Assembly (NCBI RefSeq): GCF_947632445.1
Contig: NZ_CANRPM010000012.1
Span: 1-63,238 of the forward strand
Source of the DNA: an uncultured Bacteroides sp.
GTDB taxonomy: Bacteria; Bacteroidota; Bacteroidia; Bacteroidales; Bacteroidaceae
Direction: 5' to 3'
Length of the DNA: 63,238 nt
Part shown: one piece after another, positions 45,658-55,463 of the stretch
Layout: every line of letters starts with the position of its first letter
Position numbering within the stretch: position 1 is the stretch's first letter
Notes under the pieces: generated by a model
What the model was told of the DNA's origin: nothing
The model's input: the letters and a program-made list of their open reading frames with translations, nothing else
Databases searched by the model: none
Translations under genes and position numbers: made by a program

Positions 45658-46254
45658 ATGAACGTTTTTTCAGAAGATCATATACAGGAAACCAGCAAAC
45701 GAGGACGGATTGAAGTTATCTGTGGCTCTATGTTCTCAGGTAAGACAGAAGAACTTATCCGGCGGCTGAGACGGGCTAAGTTTGCCAAACAGCGGGTAGA
45801 GATATTCAAACCTGCCATTGACACACGCTATTCGGAAGCTGAAGTAGTGTCGCATGACAGCAATTCCATCGCCTCAACTCCTATTGATTCGTCAGCTACT
45901 ATCCTGCTTCTTGCATCTGAAATGGATGTAGTCGGTATAGATGAGGCCCAATTCTTTGACAACGGCCTGATAGATGTCTGCACCCAACTGGCCAATAATG
46001 GAATCCGAGTCATTATCGCAGGTCTCGACATGGATTTCCGAGGCATTCCGTTCGGCCCCATGCCCGGTCTCTGCGCCATAGCCGATGAAGTGACCAAAGT
46101 ACATGCCATTTGTGTCAAATGCGGCCAACTGGCCTCCTTCTCACATCGCACCGTAAAAAATGACAAGCAAGTGCTCCTCGGAGAAACGTCTCAATATGAA
46201 CCTCTATGCCGCACGTGCTATTTGAAAGCCATCCACGAAGACAGCAAAAAATGA
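45658..46254 (+). CDS. tdk: thymidine kinase
   Basis: The 198-residue type II thymidine kinase has the P-loop [17 protein letters not shown] near 22, the DEAQF Walker B and lid region near 95 ([12 protein letters not shown]) and the structural zinc site with CVKCGQ near 147 and CRTCYL near 185. It salvages thymidine in the cytoplasm. Likely co-transcribed with the permease gene 18 bases downstream. Confidence 0.95.
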   Translation: MNVFSEDHIQETSKRGRIEVICGSMFSGKTEELIRRLRRAKFAKQRVEIFKPAIDTRYSEAEVVSHDSNSIASTPIDSSATILLLASEMDVVGIDEAQFFDNGLIDVCTQLANNGIRVIIAGLDMDFRGIPFGPMPGLCAIADEVTKVHAICVKCGQLASFSHRTVKNDKQVLLGETSQYEPLCRTCYLKAIHEDSKK

Positions 46255-46272
46255 AAAAAGGATTCGCGCATT

Positions 46273-47403
46273 ATGGAACGTAAGAAAATCACTTTCGACA
46301 GCTTTATACGCGGTATCATCATTTGCGGTATTGTCATTGCCGTTCTGATGCTTTTGAAAAGACTTAGCAGCGTATTGCTTCCCTTTTTCATTGCATGGCT
46401 GGCCGCTTATTTGATTTATCCGTTAGTAACTTTCTTTCAGTATCGGCTGAAGTTAAAGAACAGAATTCTTTCTATATTTTGCGCCCTTCTCTTATTGGCA
46501 GCTATAGGGACAACGGCTTTCTATCTATTGGTTCCCCCGATGGTACAAGAATTCAGTCGAGTCAAAGATCTGCTGATAGCTTATTTCACAGACAATACCT
46601 ATGGTAGCAACGTGCCACGAAGCATATCAGATTTTCTACGGGAAAACATAGATCCGGCATTACTTAAACAGCTTTTTCAAGAGAAAAATCTATTGAATAT
46701 GTTGAAAGAAGCCGTACCTCCTCTATGGTCATTGGTCACAGGCTCCATTAATCTAATATACGGGGTATTCACGGTTTTCATTATCTTACTGTACATCGTA
46801 TTCATATTGTTAGATTATGAAAGCATTTCCGAAGGTTGGGCACGTTTACTTCCGGCAAAATACCGCCCCCTTTTGACAGGCATTATGAACGATGTCAAAG
46901 AAGGTATGAACAAGTACTTTCGCGGTCAGGCATTTGTGGCATTATGTGTAGGCATTTTATTCAGTATTGGCTTCCTCATCATTGATTTTCCTTTAGCCAT
47001 CGGTTTGGGACTCTTTATAGGGGTTCTTAACCTGGTTCCTTATCTGCAACTTATCGGTTTTATCCCAACGATTATATTGGCAATCTTGAAAGCTGCCGAC
47101 ACAGGAGGGAACTTTTGGATCATATTGGCTGCGGCACTTGCCGTATTTGCCGTTGTACAAGCCATTCAAGACGGCTTCATTGTACCGCGCGTAATGGGCA
47201 AGATAACGGGCCTGAACCCGGCTATCATCCTACTTTCGCTTTCCATATGGGGTTCGCTGATGGGAGTGTTAGGCATGATTATCGCTTTACCCTTAACCAC
47301 ACTTATGCTTTCTTATTACCAGAAGTTTATTATCAACCGGGAGAAAATTGAACATTCAGAAAATACTGAATATCAGTCCAATGAACAAAATCCAATAAAA
47401 TAA
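46273..47403 (+). CDS. AI-2E family transporter
   Basis: The 376-residue membrane protein has seven to eight helices: two at the N-terminus (GIIICGIVIAVLMLL and VLLPFFIAWLAAYLIYP), a large soluble segment (about 95-150), then the C-terminal group including VLNLVPYLQLIGFIPTII and the family end NPAIILLSLSIWGSLMGVLGM. Members export autoinducer-2 or act as ion antiporters; the role here is open. The Lys/Glu-rich tail is cytoplasmic. Confidence 0.88.
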   Translation: MERKKITFDSFIRGIIICGIVIAVLMLLKRLSSVLLPFFIAWLAAYLIYPLVTFFQYRLKLKNRILSIFCALLLLAAIGTTAFYLLVPPMVQEFSRVKDLLIAYFTDNTYGSNVPRSISDFLRENIDPALLKQLFQEKNLLNMLKEAVPPLWSLVTGSINLIYGVFTVFIILLYIVFILLDYESISEGWARLLPAKYRPLLTGIMNDVKEGMNKYFRGQAFVALCVGILFSIGFLIIDFPLAIGLGLFIGVLNLVPYLQLIGFIPTIILAILKAADTGGNFWIILAAALAVFAVVQAIQDGFIVPRVMGKITGLNPAIILLSLSIWGSLMGVLGMIIALPLTTLMLSYYQKFIINREKIEHSENTEYQSNEQNPIK

Positions 47404-47472
47404 ATACAAATAAACGCTTGTCATTTGAAAAAGAATACCTACCTTTACACCCGCTTAACAGCATCAAGGTTT

Positions 47473-47545
47473 GATTCGCTAGCTCAGCAGGTAGAGCACA
47501 ACACTTTTAATGTTGGGGTCTTGGGTTCGAGCCCCAAGCGGATCA
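47473..47545 (+). tRNA. tRNA-Lys (anticodon TTT)
   Basis: 73-base cloverleaf: acceptor GATTCGC/GCGGATC, D-arm GCTC/GAGC, anticodon stem CAACA/TGTTG with loop CTTTTAA, T-arm TTGGGTTCGAGCCCCAA. CCA is not encoded. Confidence 0.95.
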
Positions 47546-47572
47546 CGCGAACAAAAAGCAAAATAACAAAAA

Positions 47573-47610
47573 GAAGCCGACCTACAAGAGTTCTTTAGGT
47601 CGGCTTCTTC
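47573..47610. terminator. terminator shared by tRNA-Lys and tRNA-Gln
   Basis: GAAGCCGACCTA and TAGGTCGGCTTC form a perfect 12-bp stem (47573-47607) between the two convergent tRNA genes. Confidence 0.85.
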
Positions 47611-47612
47611 TG

Positions 47613-47683
47613 TTGGGCTACCTGGATTCGAACCAGGAATGACAGGACCAGAATCTGTAGTGTTACCATTACACCATAGCCCA
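47613..47683 (-). tRNA. tRNA-Gln (anticodon CTG)
   Basis: 71-base cloverleaf: acceptor TGGGCTA/TAGCCCA, anticodon loop TTCTGGT giving CTG, T-arm CCTGGTTCGAATCCAGG. The anticodon stem has one A-C mismatch at its base. Confidence 0.93.
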
Positions 47684-47711
47684 ATATATCTCAGTCCCCA
47701 TTTTGCGGTTG

Positions 47712-47741
47712 CAAAGGTACGTTTTTTTTGTGAAGCGCAAA
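47712..47741 (-). promoter_or_regulatory. promoter of tRNA-Gln
   Basis: TACCTTTG (47712-47719, minus strand) with TTTG 18 bases upstream (47738-47741). Confidence 0.7.
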
Positions 47742-47871
47742 TATTTTGAGAGATTTTTTTGCAGAAAAGATTGATAAATGGCCTTTCTTTCTACAAAACA
47801 ATTGTATCACTAAAAAAAACTAAAATCTAAATACTTTTCACATTTTACGTGTTACATACAAGAAAACGGCG

Positions 47872-47879
47872 TATATTTG
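47872..47879 (+). promoter_or_regulatory. promoter -7 element for rsfS-ftsH-cdsA
   Basis: TATATTTG, 28 bases before rsfS. Confidence 0.6.
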
Positions 47880-47907
47880 CCGATTGTTTTAGTATAATAA
47901 TGTATAA

Positions 47908-48267
47908 ATGGACGAAACAAAAAAACTGATTAAACAAATCACTGAAGGAATCCAAAATAAAAAAGGGGAAAAAATCGTCATTGCAGACCTGACGCAAATA
48001 GATGACACCATCTGCAACTACTTTATCATCTGCCAAGGGAACTCACCCAGCCAAGTTACCGCCATCGTAGAGTCTGTTAAAGACTTCGCACGCAAGGGAG
48101 CCAACGCCAAGTCCTATGCGATAGACGGCCTGAAAAATGCTCAATGGGTGGCCATGGACTATGCGGATGTATTGGTGCATGTATTCTTACCCGAAGTGCG
48201 CAATTATTACAATCTGGAAAACCTTTGGGCAGATGCCAAACTTACTGAAATACCCGACTTAGACTAA
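47908..48267 (+). CDS. rsfS: ribosome silencing factor RsfS
   Basis: The 119-residue protein of the RsfS/Iojap family has KIVIADLTQIDDTICNYFIICQGNSPSQV near 24-52 and DYADVLVHVFLPEVRNYYNLENLWADA near the end. It binds L14 on the 50S subunit and blocks subunit joining when nutrients are low. It starts a conserved rsfS-ftsH-cdsA unit. Confidence 0.95.
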   Translation: MDETKKLIKQITEGIQNKKGEKIVIADLTQIDDTICNYFIICQGNSPSQVTAIVESVKDFARKGANAKSYAIDGLKNAQWVAMDYADVLVHVFLPEVRNYYNLENLWADAKLTEIPDLD

Positions 48268-48276
48268 CAAACGAAT

Positions 48277-50385
48277 ATGTACAACAATAACATCAATAAA
48301 AAGAACACCGGCAACGGCAACAATAAGATGAACTTGCCTAAGTTCAACCTGAACTGGCTGTACATGATTCTCTTGATGATGCTGGCCGGACTGTGGCTGA
48401 CCAACAAGAACGGTGCCAGCAGCAAGAATGTCTCCTACGACGAATTCCAGAGCTACGTGCAAAAGGGCTACATCAGCCGCGTGACGGGCTTTGATGACAA
48501 TTCGGTAGAAGCCTACATCAAGCCACAACACGTAGGCAACGTGTTCGGTATCGACTCCACCCGTGTAGGACGCAATCCGATGATTTTCACCGAAGCGCCC
48601 TCGCGCGAAAGCCTGGGTGACTTCCTTCAGAAAGAAAAGGACGAAAACCACTTTGACGGAGCTATCACTTACGAAAAGAAAGGCAACTACATGAGCCTCA
48701 TCCTGTGGAATGTGGTGCCTATCCTGCTGATTGTTGCCTTCTGGATCTACTTGTCGCGCCGCTGGAGCGGTGGCGGAGGCATGGGCGGCGGTGGAGGCAT
48801 CTTCAGTGTCGGCAAGTCGAAAGCACAACTGTTCGAAAAGGGATCGAACATCAAGGTGACATTCAAGGACGTAGCCGGTTTGGCCGAAGCCAAGCAGGAA
48901 GTGGAAGAAATCGTAGAGTTCCTCAAAGAACCGCAGAAATATACCGACTTAGGAGGGAAAATACCCAAGGGCGCCTTGCTGGTAGGACCTCCGGGTACGG
49001 GTAAAACATTGCTGGCCAAGGCTGTAGCAGGCGAAGCAAACGTGCCTTTCTTTTCGCTGGCAGGTTCAGACTTCGTGGAGATGTTCGTCGGCGTAGGTGC
49101 TTCACGTGTGCGCGACCTTTTCCGTCAGGCCAAGGAAAAAGCTCCCTGCATCGTGTTTATCGACGAAATCGACGCCGTGGGACGTGCCCGTTCAAAAGCG
49201 GCTGCCATGGGTGGCAACGACGAGCGTGAGAATACGTTGAACCAATTGCTGACCGAAATGGACGGATTCGGCTCAAATAGTGGTATCATCATTCTGGCCG
49301 CCACCAACCGCGTAGACGTGTTGGACAAGGCTCTGCTGCGTGCAGGTCGCTTTGATCGTCAAATACACGTCGACCTACCCGACCTGAACGAGCGTAAAGA
49401 AGTGTTCGGCGTACACCTGCGTCCCATCAAGATAGACGAGACGGTAGACATTGACCTGCTGGCCCGTCAGACGCCTGGCTTTTCGGGTGCGGACATCGCC
49501 AACGTGTGCAACGAAGCCGCCCTGATAGCTGCCCGTCACGGCAAAAAGTTCGTAGGCAAGCAGGATTTCCTCGATGCCGTAGACCGCATCGTAGGAGGTT
49601 TGGAAAAGAAAACCAAGATTACAACCGAAGAGGAGCGCCGCTCCATTGCCATCCATGAGGCAGGACACGCCAGCATCTCCTGGTTATTGCAATATGCCAA
49701 CCCGCTTATCAAGGTGACTATCGTGCCACGCGGACGTGCTTTGGGTGCCGCCTGGTACCTGCCCGAAGAACGACAAATCACGACCAAAGAGCAAATGTTG
49801 GACGAAATGTGCGCCACACTGGGTGGACGCGCTGCCGAAGCCCTCTTCCTCGGCCGCATTTCGACAGGTGCCATGAACGATTTGGAACGTGTAACGAAGC
49901 AGGCTTATGGCATGACAGCCTACTTAGGCATGAGCGATAAACTGCCTAACCTGTGCTACTACAACAACGAAGAATACTCTTTCAACCGTCCCTATAGTGA
50001 GAAGACCGCCGAACTTATCGACGAAGAGGTGAAGCGCATGGTGAACGAGCAGTATGAACGTGCCAAGCAAATCTTGTCTGAACACAAGGAAGGACACAAT
50101 AAGCTGGCTCAGCTACTTATCGAAAAGGAAGTCATCTTTGCCGAAGACGTGGAGCAAATCTTCGGCAAACGCCCCTGGGCTTCACGCTCGGAGGAAATCA
50201 TCACCGCCAACAAAACTTCCAAAGAGCTGAAAGAAGCAGCCGAAGAGGAAAGCAAACGCGCCGAGCAAGCCGTGCTGGAAGTGAAAGAACAGAAAAAGGG
50301 AAACGTCTCTGAACCTGCCGAAGGGAAAGCACAGGCAGAAAGCAAAGCGGATGAAAAGAAAGGGGAACAACCCACAGAGACATAA
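48277..50385 (+). CDS. ftsH: ATP-dependent zinc metalloprotease FtsH
   Basis: The 702-residue FtsH has two membrane helices (near 24-42 and 146-168) around a periplasmic domain, a Gly-rich linker, the AAA+ domain with Walker A GPPGTGKT near 238, Walker [11 protein letters not shown] near 293 and the pore motif FVGVGA, then the protease domain with HEAGH near 463. The tail is Lys/Glu-rich. It degrades membrane and regulatory proteins. It starts 9 bases after rsfS. Confidence 0.97.
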   Translation: MYNNNINKKNTGNGNNKMNLPKFNLNWLYMILLMMLAGLWLTNKNGASSKNVSYDEFQSYVQKGYISRVTGFDDNSVEAYIKPQHVGNVFGIDSTRVGRNPMIFTEAPSRESLGDFLQKEKDENHFDGAITYEKKGNYMSLILWNVVPILLIVAFWIYLSRRWSGGGGMGGGGGIFSVGKSKAQLFEKGSNIKVTFKDVAGLAEAKQEVEEIVEFLKEPQKYTDLGGKIPKGALLVGPPGTGKTLLAKAVAGEANVPFFSLAGSDFVEMFVGVGASRVRDLFRQAKEKAPCIVFIDEIDAVGRARSKAAAMGGNDERENTLNQLLTEMDGFGSNSGIIILAATNRVDVLDKALLRAGRFDRQIHVDLPDLNERKEVFGVHLRPIKIDETVDIDLLARQTPGFSGADIANVCNEAALIAARHGKKFVGKQDFLDAVDRIVGGLEKKTKITTEEERRSIAIHEAGHASISWLLQYANPLIKVTIVPRGRALGAAWYLPEERQITTKEQMLDEMCATLGGRAAEALFLGRISTGAMNDLERVTKQAYGMTAYLGMSDKLPNLCYYNNEEYSFNRPYSEKTAELIDEEVKRMVNEQYERAKQILSEHKEGHNKLAQLLIEKEVIFAEDVEQIFGKRPWASRSEEIITANKTSKELKEAAEEESKRAEQAVLEVKEQKKGNVSEPAEGKAQAESKADEKKGEQPTET

Positions 50386-50397
50386 AGGAGGTAAGCC

Positions 50398-51237
50398 ATG
50401 CAAAGCAATCTCGTGAAAAGAACCATTACAGGCGTCTTGTTCATCATCGTACTGGTAGGCTGCATCCTATACAGCCCCCTTTCTTTCGGACTTCTGTTCA
50501 CCCTCATCGCAGCCCTGAGTGTGCATGAATTCGGCCACTTGGTCAATGCAGGCGGCGAAGTAAAAATCAATCGCACCATCACTTCGCTGGGCGGAGCTTA
50601 CCTTTGTCTGGCCCTGATGGGATTCTGCACACAGGCTACTGACGCACGTGTTTTTCTGCCTTACTTAGCCCTATTGCTCTACCTGATGATCACAGAACTC
50701 TACCTGAAGCACAAGAATCCGTTAGCCAACTGGGCTTTCTCCATGATGAGCCAGCTCTATGTAGCCCTGCCTTTCGCCTTGCTCAACGTGTTGGCTTTCC
50801 ACAACGACCCGGTGGCAAGCAGCGTAAGTTACAACCCTATTCTGCCGCTCTCCATCTTTGTCTTCATCTGGCTGAGTGATACGGGTGCCTATTGCGTCGG
50901 TTCGCTGATAGGAAAGCATCGTCTTTTCGAGCGTATCTCACCCAAAAAGTCCTGGGAAGGGAGCATCGGAGGAGCAGTCTTCTCCATCGCATCTTCATTT
51001 ATCTTCGCCCATTACTACGACTTTATGTCCGTAAGTCAATGGGCCGGGCTGTCAGTCGTCGTTGTCGTGTTCGGCACATGGGGCGACCTGACCGAGTCGC
51101 TTATGAAGCGCCAACTGGGCATTAAGGACTCGGGCAATATCCTCCCCGGTCATGGAGGCATGCTCGACCGATTCGACAGTGCCTTGATGGCTATCCCCGC
51201 CGCTGTCTGCTATCTGTTTGCATTGACACTTTTCTAA
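50398..51237 (+). CDS. cdsA: phosphatidate cytidylyltransferase
   Basis: The 279-residue membrane enzyme has about seven helices. The catalytic signature is complete near the end: WLSDTGAYCVGSLIGKHR, ISPKKSWEGSIGG and GDLTESLMKRQLGIKDSG ... GHGGMLDRFDS. It makes CDP-diacylglycerol for phospholipid synthesis. A good ribosome site (AAAGGAGG) precedes it, 12 bases after ftsH. Confidence 0.96.
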   Translation: MQSNLVKRTITGVLFIIVLVGCILYSPLSFGLLFTLIAALSVHEFGHLVNAGGEVKINRTITSLGGAYLCLALMGFCTQATDARVFLPYLALLLYLMITELYLKHKNPLANWAFSMMSQLYVALPFALLNVLAFHNDPVASSVSYNPILPLSIFVFIWLSDTGAYCVGSLIGKHRLFERISPKKSWEGSIGGAVFSIASSFIFAHYYDFMSVSQWAGLSVVVVVFGTWGDLTESLMKRQLGIKDSGNILPGHGGMLDRFDSALMAIPAAVCYLFALTLF

Positions 51238-51269
51238 GATTTTCCACCTTGGGAAATCCCCATAAAACA

Positions 51270-51310
51270 AGGCCCCGAAAGCTGGACATACATCCGCTTT
51301 CGGGGCCTCC
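51270..51310. terminator. terminator after cdsA
   Basis: A 13-bp perfect stem (AGGCCCCGAAAGC, GCTTTCGGGGCCT) lies between convergent genes; it probably serves cdsA and the NigD-like gene, though its T-runs are weak. Confidence 0.7.
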
Positions 51311-51337
51311 GACTTTACATACTAATTTAAAAAGACA

Positions 51338-52099
51338 TTATTTCAACTGTACCTTCAACAGGTCTACATTACGTTGCAAGCCTTTCTCCGAGCTGCCTTC
51401 GCCTTCATTGCCAGACGAAACAAAGTCGAATGCCACTTCCACCTCACCATTGACCGAAGAATTAAGTTTCAGCTTGATACCTTTTGTGGTATCTGTGAAG
51501 TTCAAGCTGTTAAGGTTATAAGAAACAGCTCCCCAATTTCCATAACCCGTCACGTCGTCGTAATCGTTGTAACGCAACTCCAGATGAACATATCCGTCTT
51601 CACCATAGAGTTCAAAATCGTCTTGCGGACGCACAAGGCTGATGCGATGTTTCTCCTTGACAGGCAGGTTCTGAAGGAAGATAATATTCATGTATCCACC
51701 ACTAATACTGATGTCACCCCGATAAATGGTAACAGGATCGTTGCCAAACTCCTCGTCCATCTCGGGCGTCAAAGTCTCCACCTGCTTGGTCAACACGTTT
51801 TGGATGCCTAAAATCTTGACCGCATGGTCGTAGCCTTCGTAGTTATCCCCCAAGGGATTGAAGTAAGTAATGACTCGCTGGCCGTCGACAGGCGCATACC
51901 AACCCATATCGGTATTGACAGGCCAAAGCGTGCCCCAAACATCACAATCCAGATAGAAAGCGCCTCCACCCACACGAACCGTCGCCCATAAAGGAGGCGT
52001 AAAATCCCCTATTGAATAGCTATCATCATCGTCGCACGACTGGAAAACGGGCGACAAAGCCAAGCATAACAACAGGATAAACCAATATACCTTTTTCAT
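51338..52099 (-). CDS. NigD-like lipoprotein
   Basis: A lipoprotein of about 253 residues with signal ending VFQSC followed by DDDDSYS, an export-type acidic start. The body (WATVRVGGGAFYLDCDVWGTLWP, GQRVITYFNP, HRISLVRPQ) matches the NigD-like beta-sandwich family seen near colonisation and bacteriocin loci in Bacteroides. Role unknown. I start at the ATG at 52099 (MKKVYWF); a three-codon extension needs GTG. Confidence 0.82.
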   Translation of the reverse strand: MKKVYWFILLLCLALSPVFQSCDDDDSYSIGDFTPPLWATVRVGGGAFYLDCDVWGTLWPVNTDMGWYAPVDGQRVITYFNPLGDNYEGYDHAVKILGIQNVLTKQVETLTPEMDEEFGNDPVTIYRGDISISGGYMNIIFLQNLPVKEKHRISLVRPQDDFELYGEDGYVHLELRYNDYDDVTGYGNWGAVSYNLNSLNFTDTTKGIKLKLNSSVNGEVEVAFDFVSSGNEGEGSSEKGLQRNVDLLKVQLK

Positions 52100-52196
52100 A
52101 ATCCTCACAATTATCTTCTGATTTCTGACAAGGAAACGGGCAGATCGCGCATTTACTGCATCGACTTGCCCGCTTTTAACATTTAATTTGAAATAC

Positions 52197-53354
52197 TCAG
52201 GCCTGAGTAAATCGATCCTTTGCCAACATCGAACGGATGAGACGGGCTGCCTTGGCAGGAGCGCCTGGTTCGCCCAAACGCCTGCTCACGTCGTCGTAAC
52301 CCGCCAGCATCTCCCTGCGCCAGCCTTCGTCAGTAAGGATACGCCCCAGTTCCGCCTTTATCTGCTCTACCTTCATCGTGTCGGCTACCAGCTCGCGCAC
52401 CACTTCACGCCCTGCTATCAGATTGACGAGCGAGATGTATTTCACCTTCAGAATATGCCGTTTCAGGAAGGCAGCGACGCGTCCGACGGGCGTATGATAG
52501 CACACCACCTGCGGCACGCGGAGGAGCGCTGTCTCGAGCGTGGCCGTGCCCGAAGTGACCAGCGCCGCATCGGCATGACTCAGCAATTCATAAGTCTGAT
52601 CGAAGACGACCTTTACTTCTGCATTTCCTATGTAGGCGCGATAGTAGTCGTCATCAATGCCGGGTGCACCTGCCAGCACCAGCTGATAGCCGCCGAAAGT
52701 AGAGGCTGCCTGTATCATGTCGGGCAGGTTGTCTTTGATTTCCTGCTTACGGCTACCAGCCAGCAAAGCGATGACGGGCTTGGCCTGCAGGCCGTTGCGT
52801 TCGAAGAAATTCGATCGCGTCTCCCGATAGGATGCGCGGAAGGCAGCCACCTCGTCCTGCGTGGGGTTGCCCACGTAGTGGATGGGGTATTGGTGCTTTC
52901 CCTCAAAGAAATCGACCTCGAAAGGCAGGATGGAGAAAAGTTCGTCCACGTCGCGCTTGATGTTTTTGATACGGAATTCCTTCCATGCCCATATCTTAGG
53001 GGCAATGTAATAGTAGACAGGGATGCGCGTGCGGGCATGGATATACTTGGCGATGCTGAGATTAAAGCCGGGGTAGTCCACCAGTATCAAAGCGTCGGGC
53101 TGCCACTTCACAATATCCTGCTTGCAGAAGGTCATGTTGGCAAAGATGGCACGCAGGTGGAGCAGGACGGGGATAAAGCCCATATAGGCCAAATCGCGGT
53201 AGTGCTTCACAGGCGCACAACCACTCGCGACAGCCATCAAGTCGCCCCCAAAGAAACGGAACTCCGCCTGCGGGTCTTCACGACGCAAGGCAGTCATCAG
53301 GTGCGACGCATGGAGATCGCCCGAAGCTTCGCCGACAATCAGGTAGTATTTCAT
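52197..53354 (-). CDS. lpxB: lipid-A-disaccharide synthase
   Basis: The 385-residue GT19 enzyme joins UDP-2,3-diacylglucosamine and lipid X. KYYLIVGEASGDLHASHLM at the N-terminus is the family signature, YYIAPKIWAWKEFRIKNI near 130 and LLAGSRKQEIKDNLP near 195 are also conserved. It is 4 bases downstream of surE, as in many Bacteroidetes. With the acyltransferase at 8877 it shows active lipid A synthesis. Confidence 0.96.
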   Translation of the reverse strand: MKYYLIVGEASGDLHASHLMTALRREDPQAEFRFFGGDLMAVASGCAPVKHYRDLAYMGFIPVLLHLRAIFANMTFCKQDIVKWQPDALILVDYPGFNLSIAKYIHARTRIPVYYYIAPKIWAWKEFRIKNIKRDVDELFSILPFEVDFFEGKHQYPIHYVGNPTQDEVAAFRASYRETRSNFFERNGLQAKPVIALLAGSRKQEIKDNLPDMIQAASTFGGYQLVLAGAPGIDDDYYRAYIGNAEVKVVFDQTYELLSHADAALVTSGTATLETALLRVPQVVCYHTPVGRVAAFLKRHILKVKYISLVNLIAGREVVRELVADTMKVEQIKAELGRILTDEGWRREMLAGYDDVSRRLGEPGAPAKAARLIRSMLAKDRFTQA

Positions 53355-53358
53355 GCGG

Positions 53359-54123
53359 TCAGAACCAAGTCTTCAGCTCATCAATCAGGCCATAGGCCGT
53401 AACGTCCACCGTAGTAGGTGTAATAGCGACATAGCCGTTGGCCAATGCCCAGTGGTCGGTGTCCTCCTGGTCGGCATCTTCGTCCACGAACTCACCCGTC
53501 AACCAATAGAAATGACTATCGCCGCGATGGGCAAAGTTTTCCCATTCGTTAGTCCATTGTCCCTTTGTCTGGCGGCATATTCTGACACCTTTCAGTTCTT
53601 GCGTGTCGGGAAAGTTCACATTGAGGCAAGTCAGCGCAGGCAAACCTTTCTCCAATACCAGTCGTACAATGTCGCGGACATAAGGACCGGCAGCCGTAAA
53701 GTCTGCGTCAGGCTCGTGACTGCACAAAGAGAAACCAATGGAAGGCACGCCTTTGAGACATCCTTCGATAACTACGCCCATCGTGCCCGAATAGTGTACG
53801 CTCGTAGCCGAATTGTCGCCATGATTAATACCGCCCACTACGAGGTCAGGCTTTCGGTCAAGCACTGTCTCAAAAGCCAGCTTCACGCAGTCGGTAGGAT
53901 TGCCGGAGCACTTATAAACCGTCAGACCTACGTCCTTGCGCACAAGGCTGTAGTGGATAGGTTCGTCTGTAGTCAATGCACAACCCGTGCCCGAACGGGA
54001 CTTGTCGGGGGCCATCACTACAACTTCGCCCAACGGACGGAGAAATTTAATCAACTCACTGATTCCTTTCGCAACGATGCCGTCATCGTTCGATACCAAT
54101 ATCAAAGGTCTCTGATTTTCCAT
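53359..54123 (-). CDS. surE: 5'-nucleotidase/survival protein SurE
   Basis: The 254-residue SurE metal-dependent nucleotidase has the signature [17 protein letters not shown] at 4-20, the metal-site Ser-Gly in [12 protein letters not shown] near 50, and [22 protein letters not shown] near 95-116. The open frame continues 167 codons upstream, but family length, the ATG at 54123 and a promoter element at 54154 all place the true start here. Confidence 0.95.
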   Translation of the reverse strand: MENQRPLILVSNDDGIVAKGISELIKFLRPLGEVVVMAPDKSRSGTGCALTTDEPIHYSLVRKDVGLTVYKCSGNPTDCVKLAFETVLDRKPDLVVGGINHGDNSATSVHYSGTMGVVIEGCLKGVPSIGFSLCSHEPDADFTAAGPYVRDIVRLVLEKGLPALTCLNVNFPDTQELKGVRICRQTKGQWTNEWENFAHRGDSHFYWLTGEFVDEDADQEDTDHWALANGYVAITPTTVDVTAYGLIDELKTWF

Positions 54124-54153
54124 ACTTTTACCAACATTTTTGTTAATTCCCGA

Positions 54154-54161
54154 CAAAGGTA
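54154..54161 (-). promoter_or_regulatory. promoter -7 element for surE-lpxB
   Basis: TACCTTTG on the minus strand, 31 bases before surE. Confidence 0.6.
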
Positions 54162-54318
54162 GCAACTTTAGAGGGGAAATAAAAAAAAGAGCTGTCAAAC
54201 TTCCATAACGACAAAAATCTGACAAATTGGCGGTAACGCTTATTTTTACGGGAAACTTCAGATGCGGATATTTCTTTGGAAGTTTGTAGAGACGGTGTGG
54301 TAAAAAAGGGAAAACAAT

Positions 54319-54374
54319 GCTTTCCTTTCTAAAAAGCACTGCTTTCCTCGGCAGAAAACAGTGCTTTCCGTAGC
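54319..54374. repeat. 22-bp tandem array, family C (three units)
   Basis: GCTTTCC starts at 54319, 54341 and 54363, exactly 22 bp apart, each preceded by AAARCANT-like sequence so that the core (AAAGCACTGCTTT) is nearly palindromic. It lies in the long gap between surE and parA. The rest of 54170-54489 holds nothing else that I recognise. Confidence 0.75.
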
Positions 54375-54489
54375 GAGGCAGATACGGCAATGGTTCCACT
54401 CTTGGCCTCCAAGTACCCAAAGGCGGAAAATAAATCTTAATCTTCTCCAAGCGACGACACAAAAGTCTAAGATTCTCAATATAATTATG

Positions 54490-54497
54490 TATATTTG
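54490..54497 (+). promoter_or_regulatory. promoter -7 element for the parA unit
   Basis: TATATTTG lies 181 bases before parA, giving a long leader. No good -33 element. Confidence 0.5.
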
Positions 54498-54678
54498 CCG
54501 TCGGATTGAAAGGGGAACCACCCGGAAGAAAAAACGGAAGAAGAGGAAGGACAACCTGCCACCCGCAAGTTATTAACAAAAAGGACGACTTATCAACCGT
54601 TTTTGCAATCTCTTCCCTTTTCATGCTGGCATAATCAGAAATAATCGCTTATTTCGCTGCCGATAAATGATAGAGAAT

Positions 54679-55443
54679 ATGGGAAAAATTATTGCTTTGG
54701 CAAACCAAAAGGGAGGCGTGGGCAAGACTACCACTACCATCAACCTGGCAGCTTCGCTGGCCACCCTTGAAAAGAAAGTGCTCGTTGTGGATGCTGACCC
54801 CCAGGCCAACGCCTCATCCGGGCTGGGAGTGGACATCAAACAAGCCGAATGTACTATTTACGAGTGCATTATCGACCGTGCCGACGTACATGAAGCTATC
54901 CATGATACGGAGATAGACACGTTGAAAGTCATCTCTTCTCACATCAATCTCGTAGGTGCCGAAATCGAAATGCTCAATCTGAAAAACCGAGAACGGGTTC
55001 TGAAGGGAGTACTATCGCCGCTGAAAAGCGAATTTGATTATATTCTGATAGATTGTTCGCCGTCGTTGGGACTTATCACCGTCAACGCGCTCACCGCCGC
55101 CGATTCGGTCATCATCCCCGTACAAGCCGAATATTTCGCACTCGAAGGCATCAGCAAGCTGCTGAACACCATCAAGATCATCAAGTCGAGGCTCAACCCG
55201 ACTCTGGAGATCGAAGGCTTCCTGCTGACGATGTACGACTCGCGCCTCCGGCAGGCCAATCAAATCTACGACGAAGTGAAACGCCACTTCCAGGAACTGG
55301 TGTTCAAGACCGTCATCCAGCGCAACGTGAAACTGAGCGAAGCGCCCAGTTACGGCTTGCCCACCATCCTCTACGACGCAGACTCCACCGGTGCCAAGAA
55401 CCACATGGCACTGGCCAAGGAGCTGATAGAAAGAGAAAAATAA
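54679..55443 (+). CDS. parA: chromosome-partition ATPase ParA (Soj)
   Basis: The 254-residue ParA has the deviant Walker A in IIALANQKGGVGKTTTTINLA at the N-terminus (both lysines present), VLVVDADPQANASSGLG near 37 and ILIDCSPSLGLIT near 120. It lacks an N-terminal DNA-binding domain, so it is the chromosomal Soj type. I start at the ATG at 54679 (MGKIIAL). parB follows by 20 bases. Confidence 0.96.
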   Translation: MGKIIALANQKGGVGKTTTTINLAASLATLEKKVLVVDADPQANASSGLGVDIKQAECTIYECIIDRADVHEAIHDTEIDTLKVISSHINLVGAEIEMLNLKNRERVLKGVLSPLKSEFDYILIDCSPSLGLITVNALTAADSVIIPVQAEYFALEGISKLLNTIKIIKSRLNPTLEIEGFLLTMYDSRLRQANQIYDEVKRHFQELVFKTVIQRNVKLSEAPSYGLPTILYDADSTGAKNHMALAKELIEREK

Positions 55444-55463
55444 AGAAAAGGAAACCGACAGAT

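Noticed and set aside
52188..53402. 404-codon plus-strand frame over lpxB
   Set aside because: It mirrors the lpxB codons exactly and has no recognisable domain; lpxB on the minus strand is a full, conserved gene.
54124..54624. 167-codon N-terminal extension of SurE
   Set aside because: SurE starts with the conserved metal site right after the ATG at 54123; the extension is low in family features, holds the family C array and two promoter elements.
54400..55463. parS sites near parAB
   Set aside because: I looked for CACGTG-centred 16-bp palindromes of the parS type; the CACGTG occurrences in the window lie in genes and lack the flanking symmetry.
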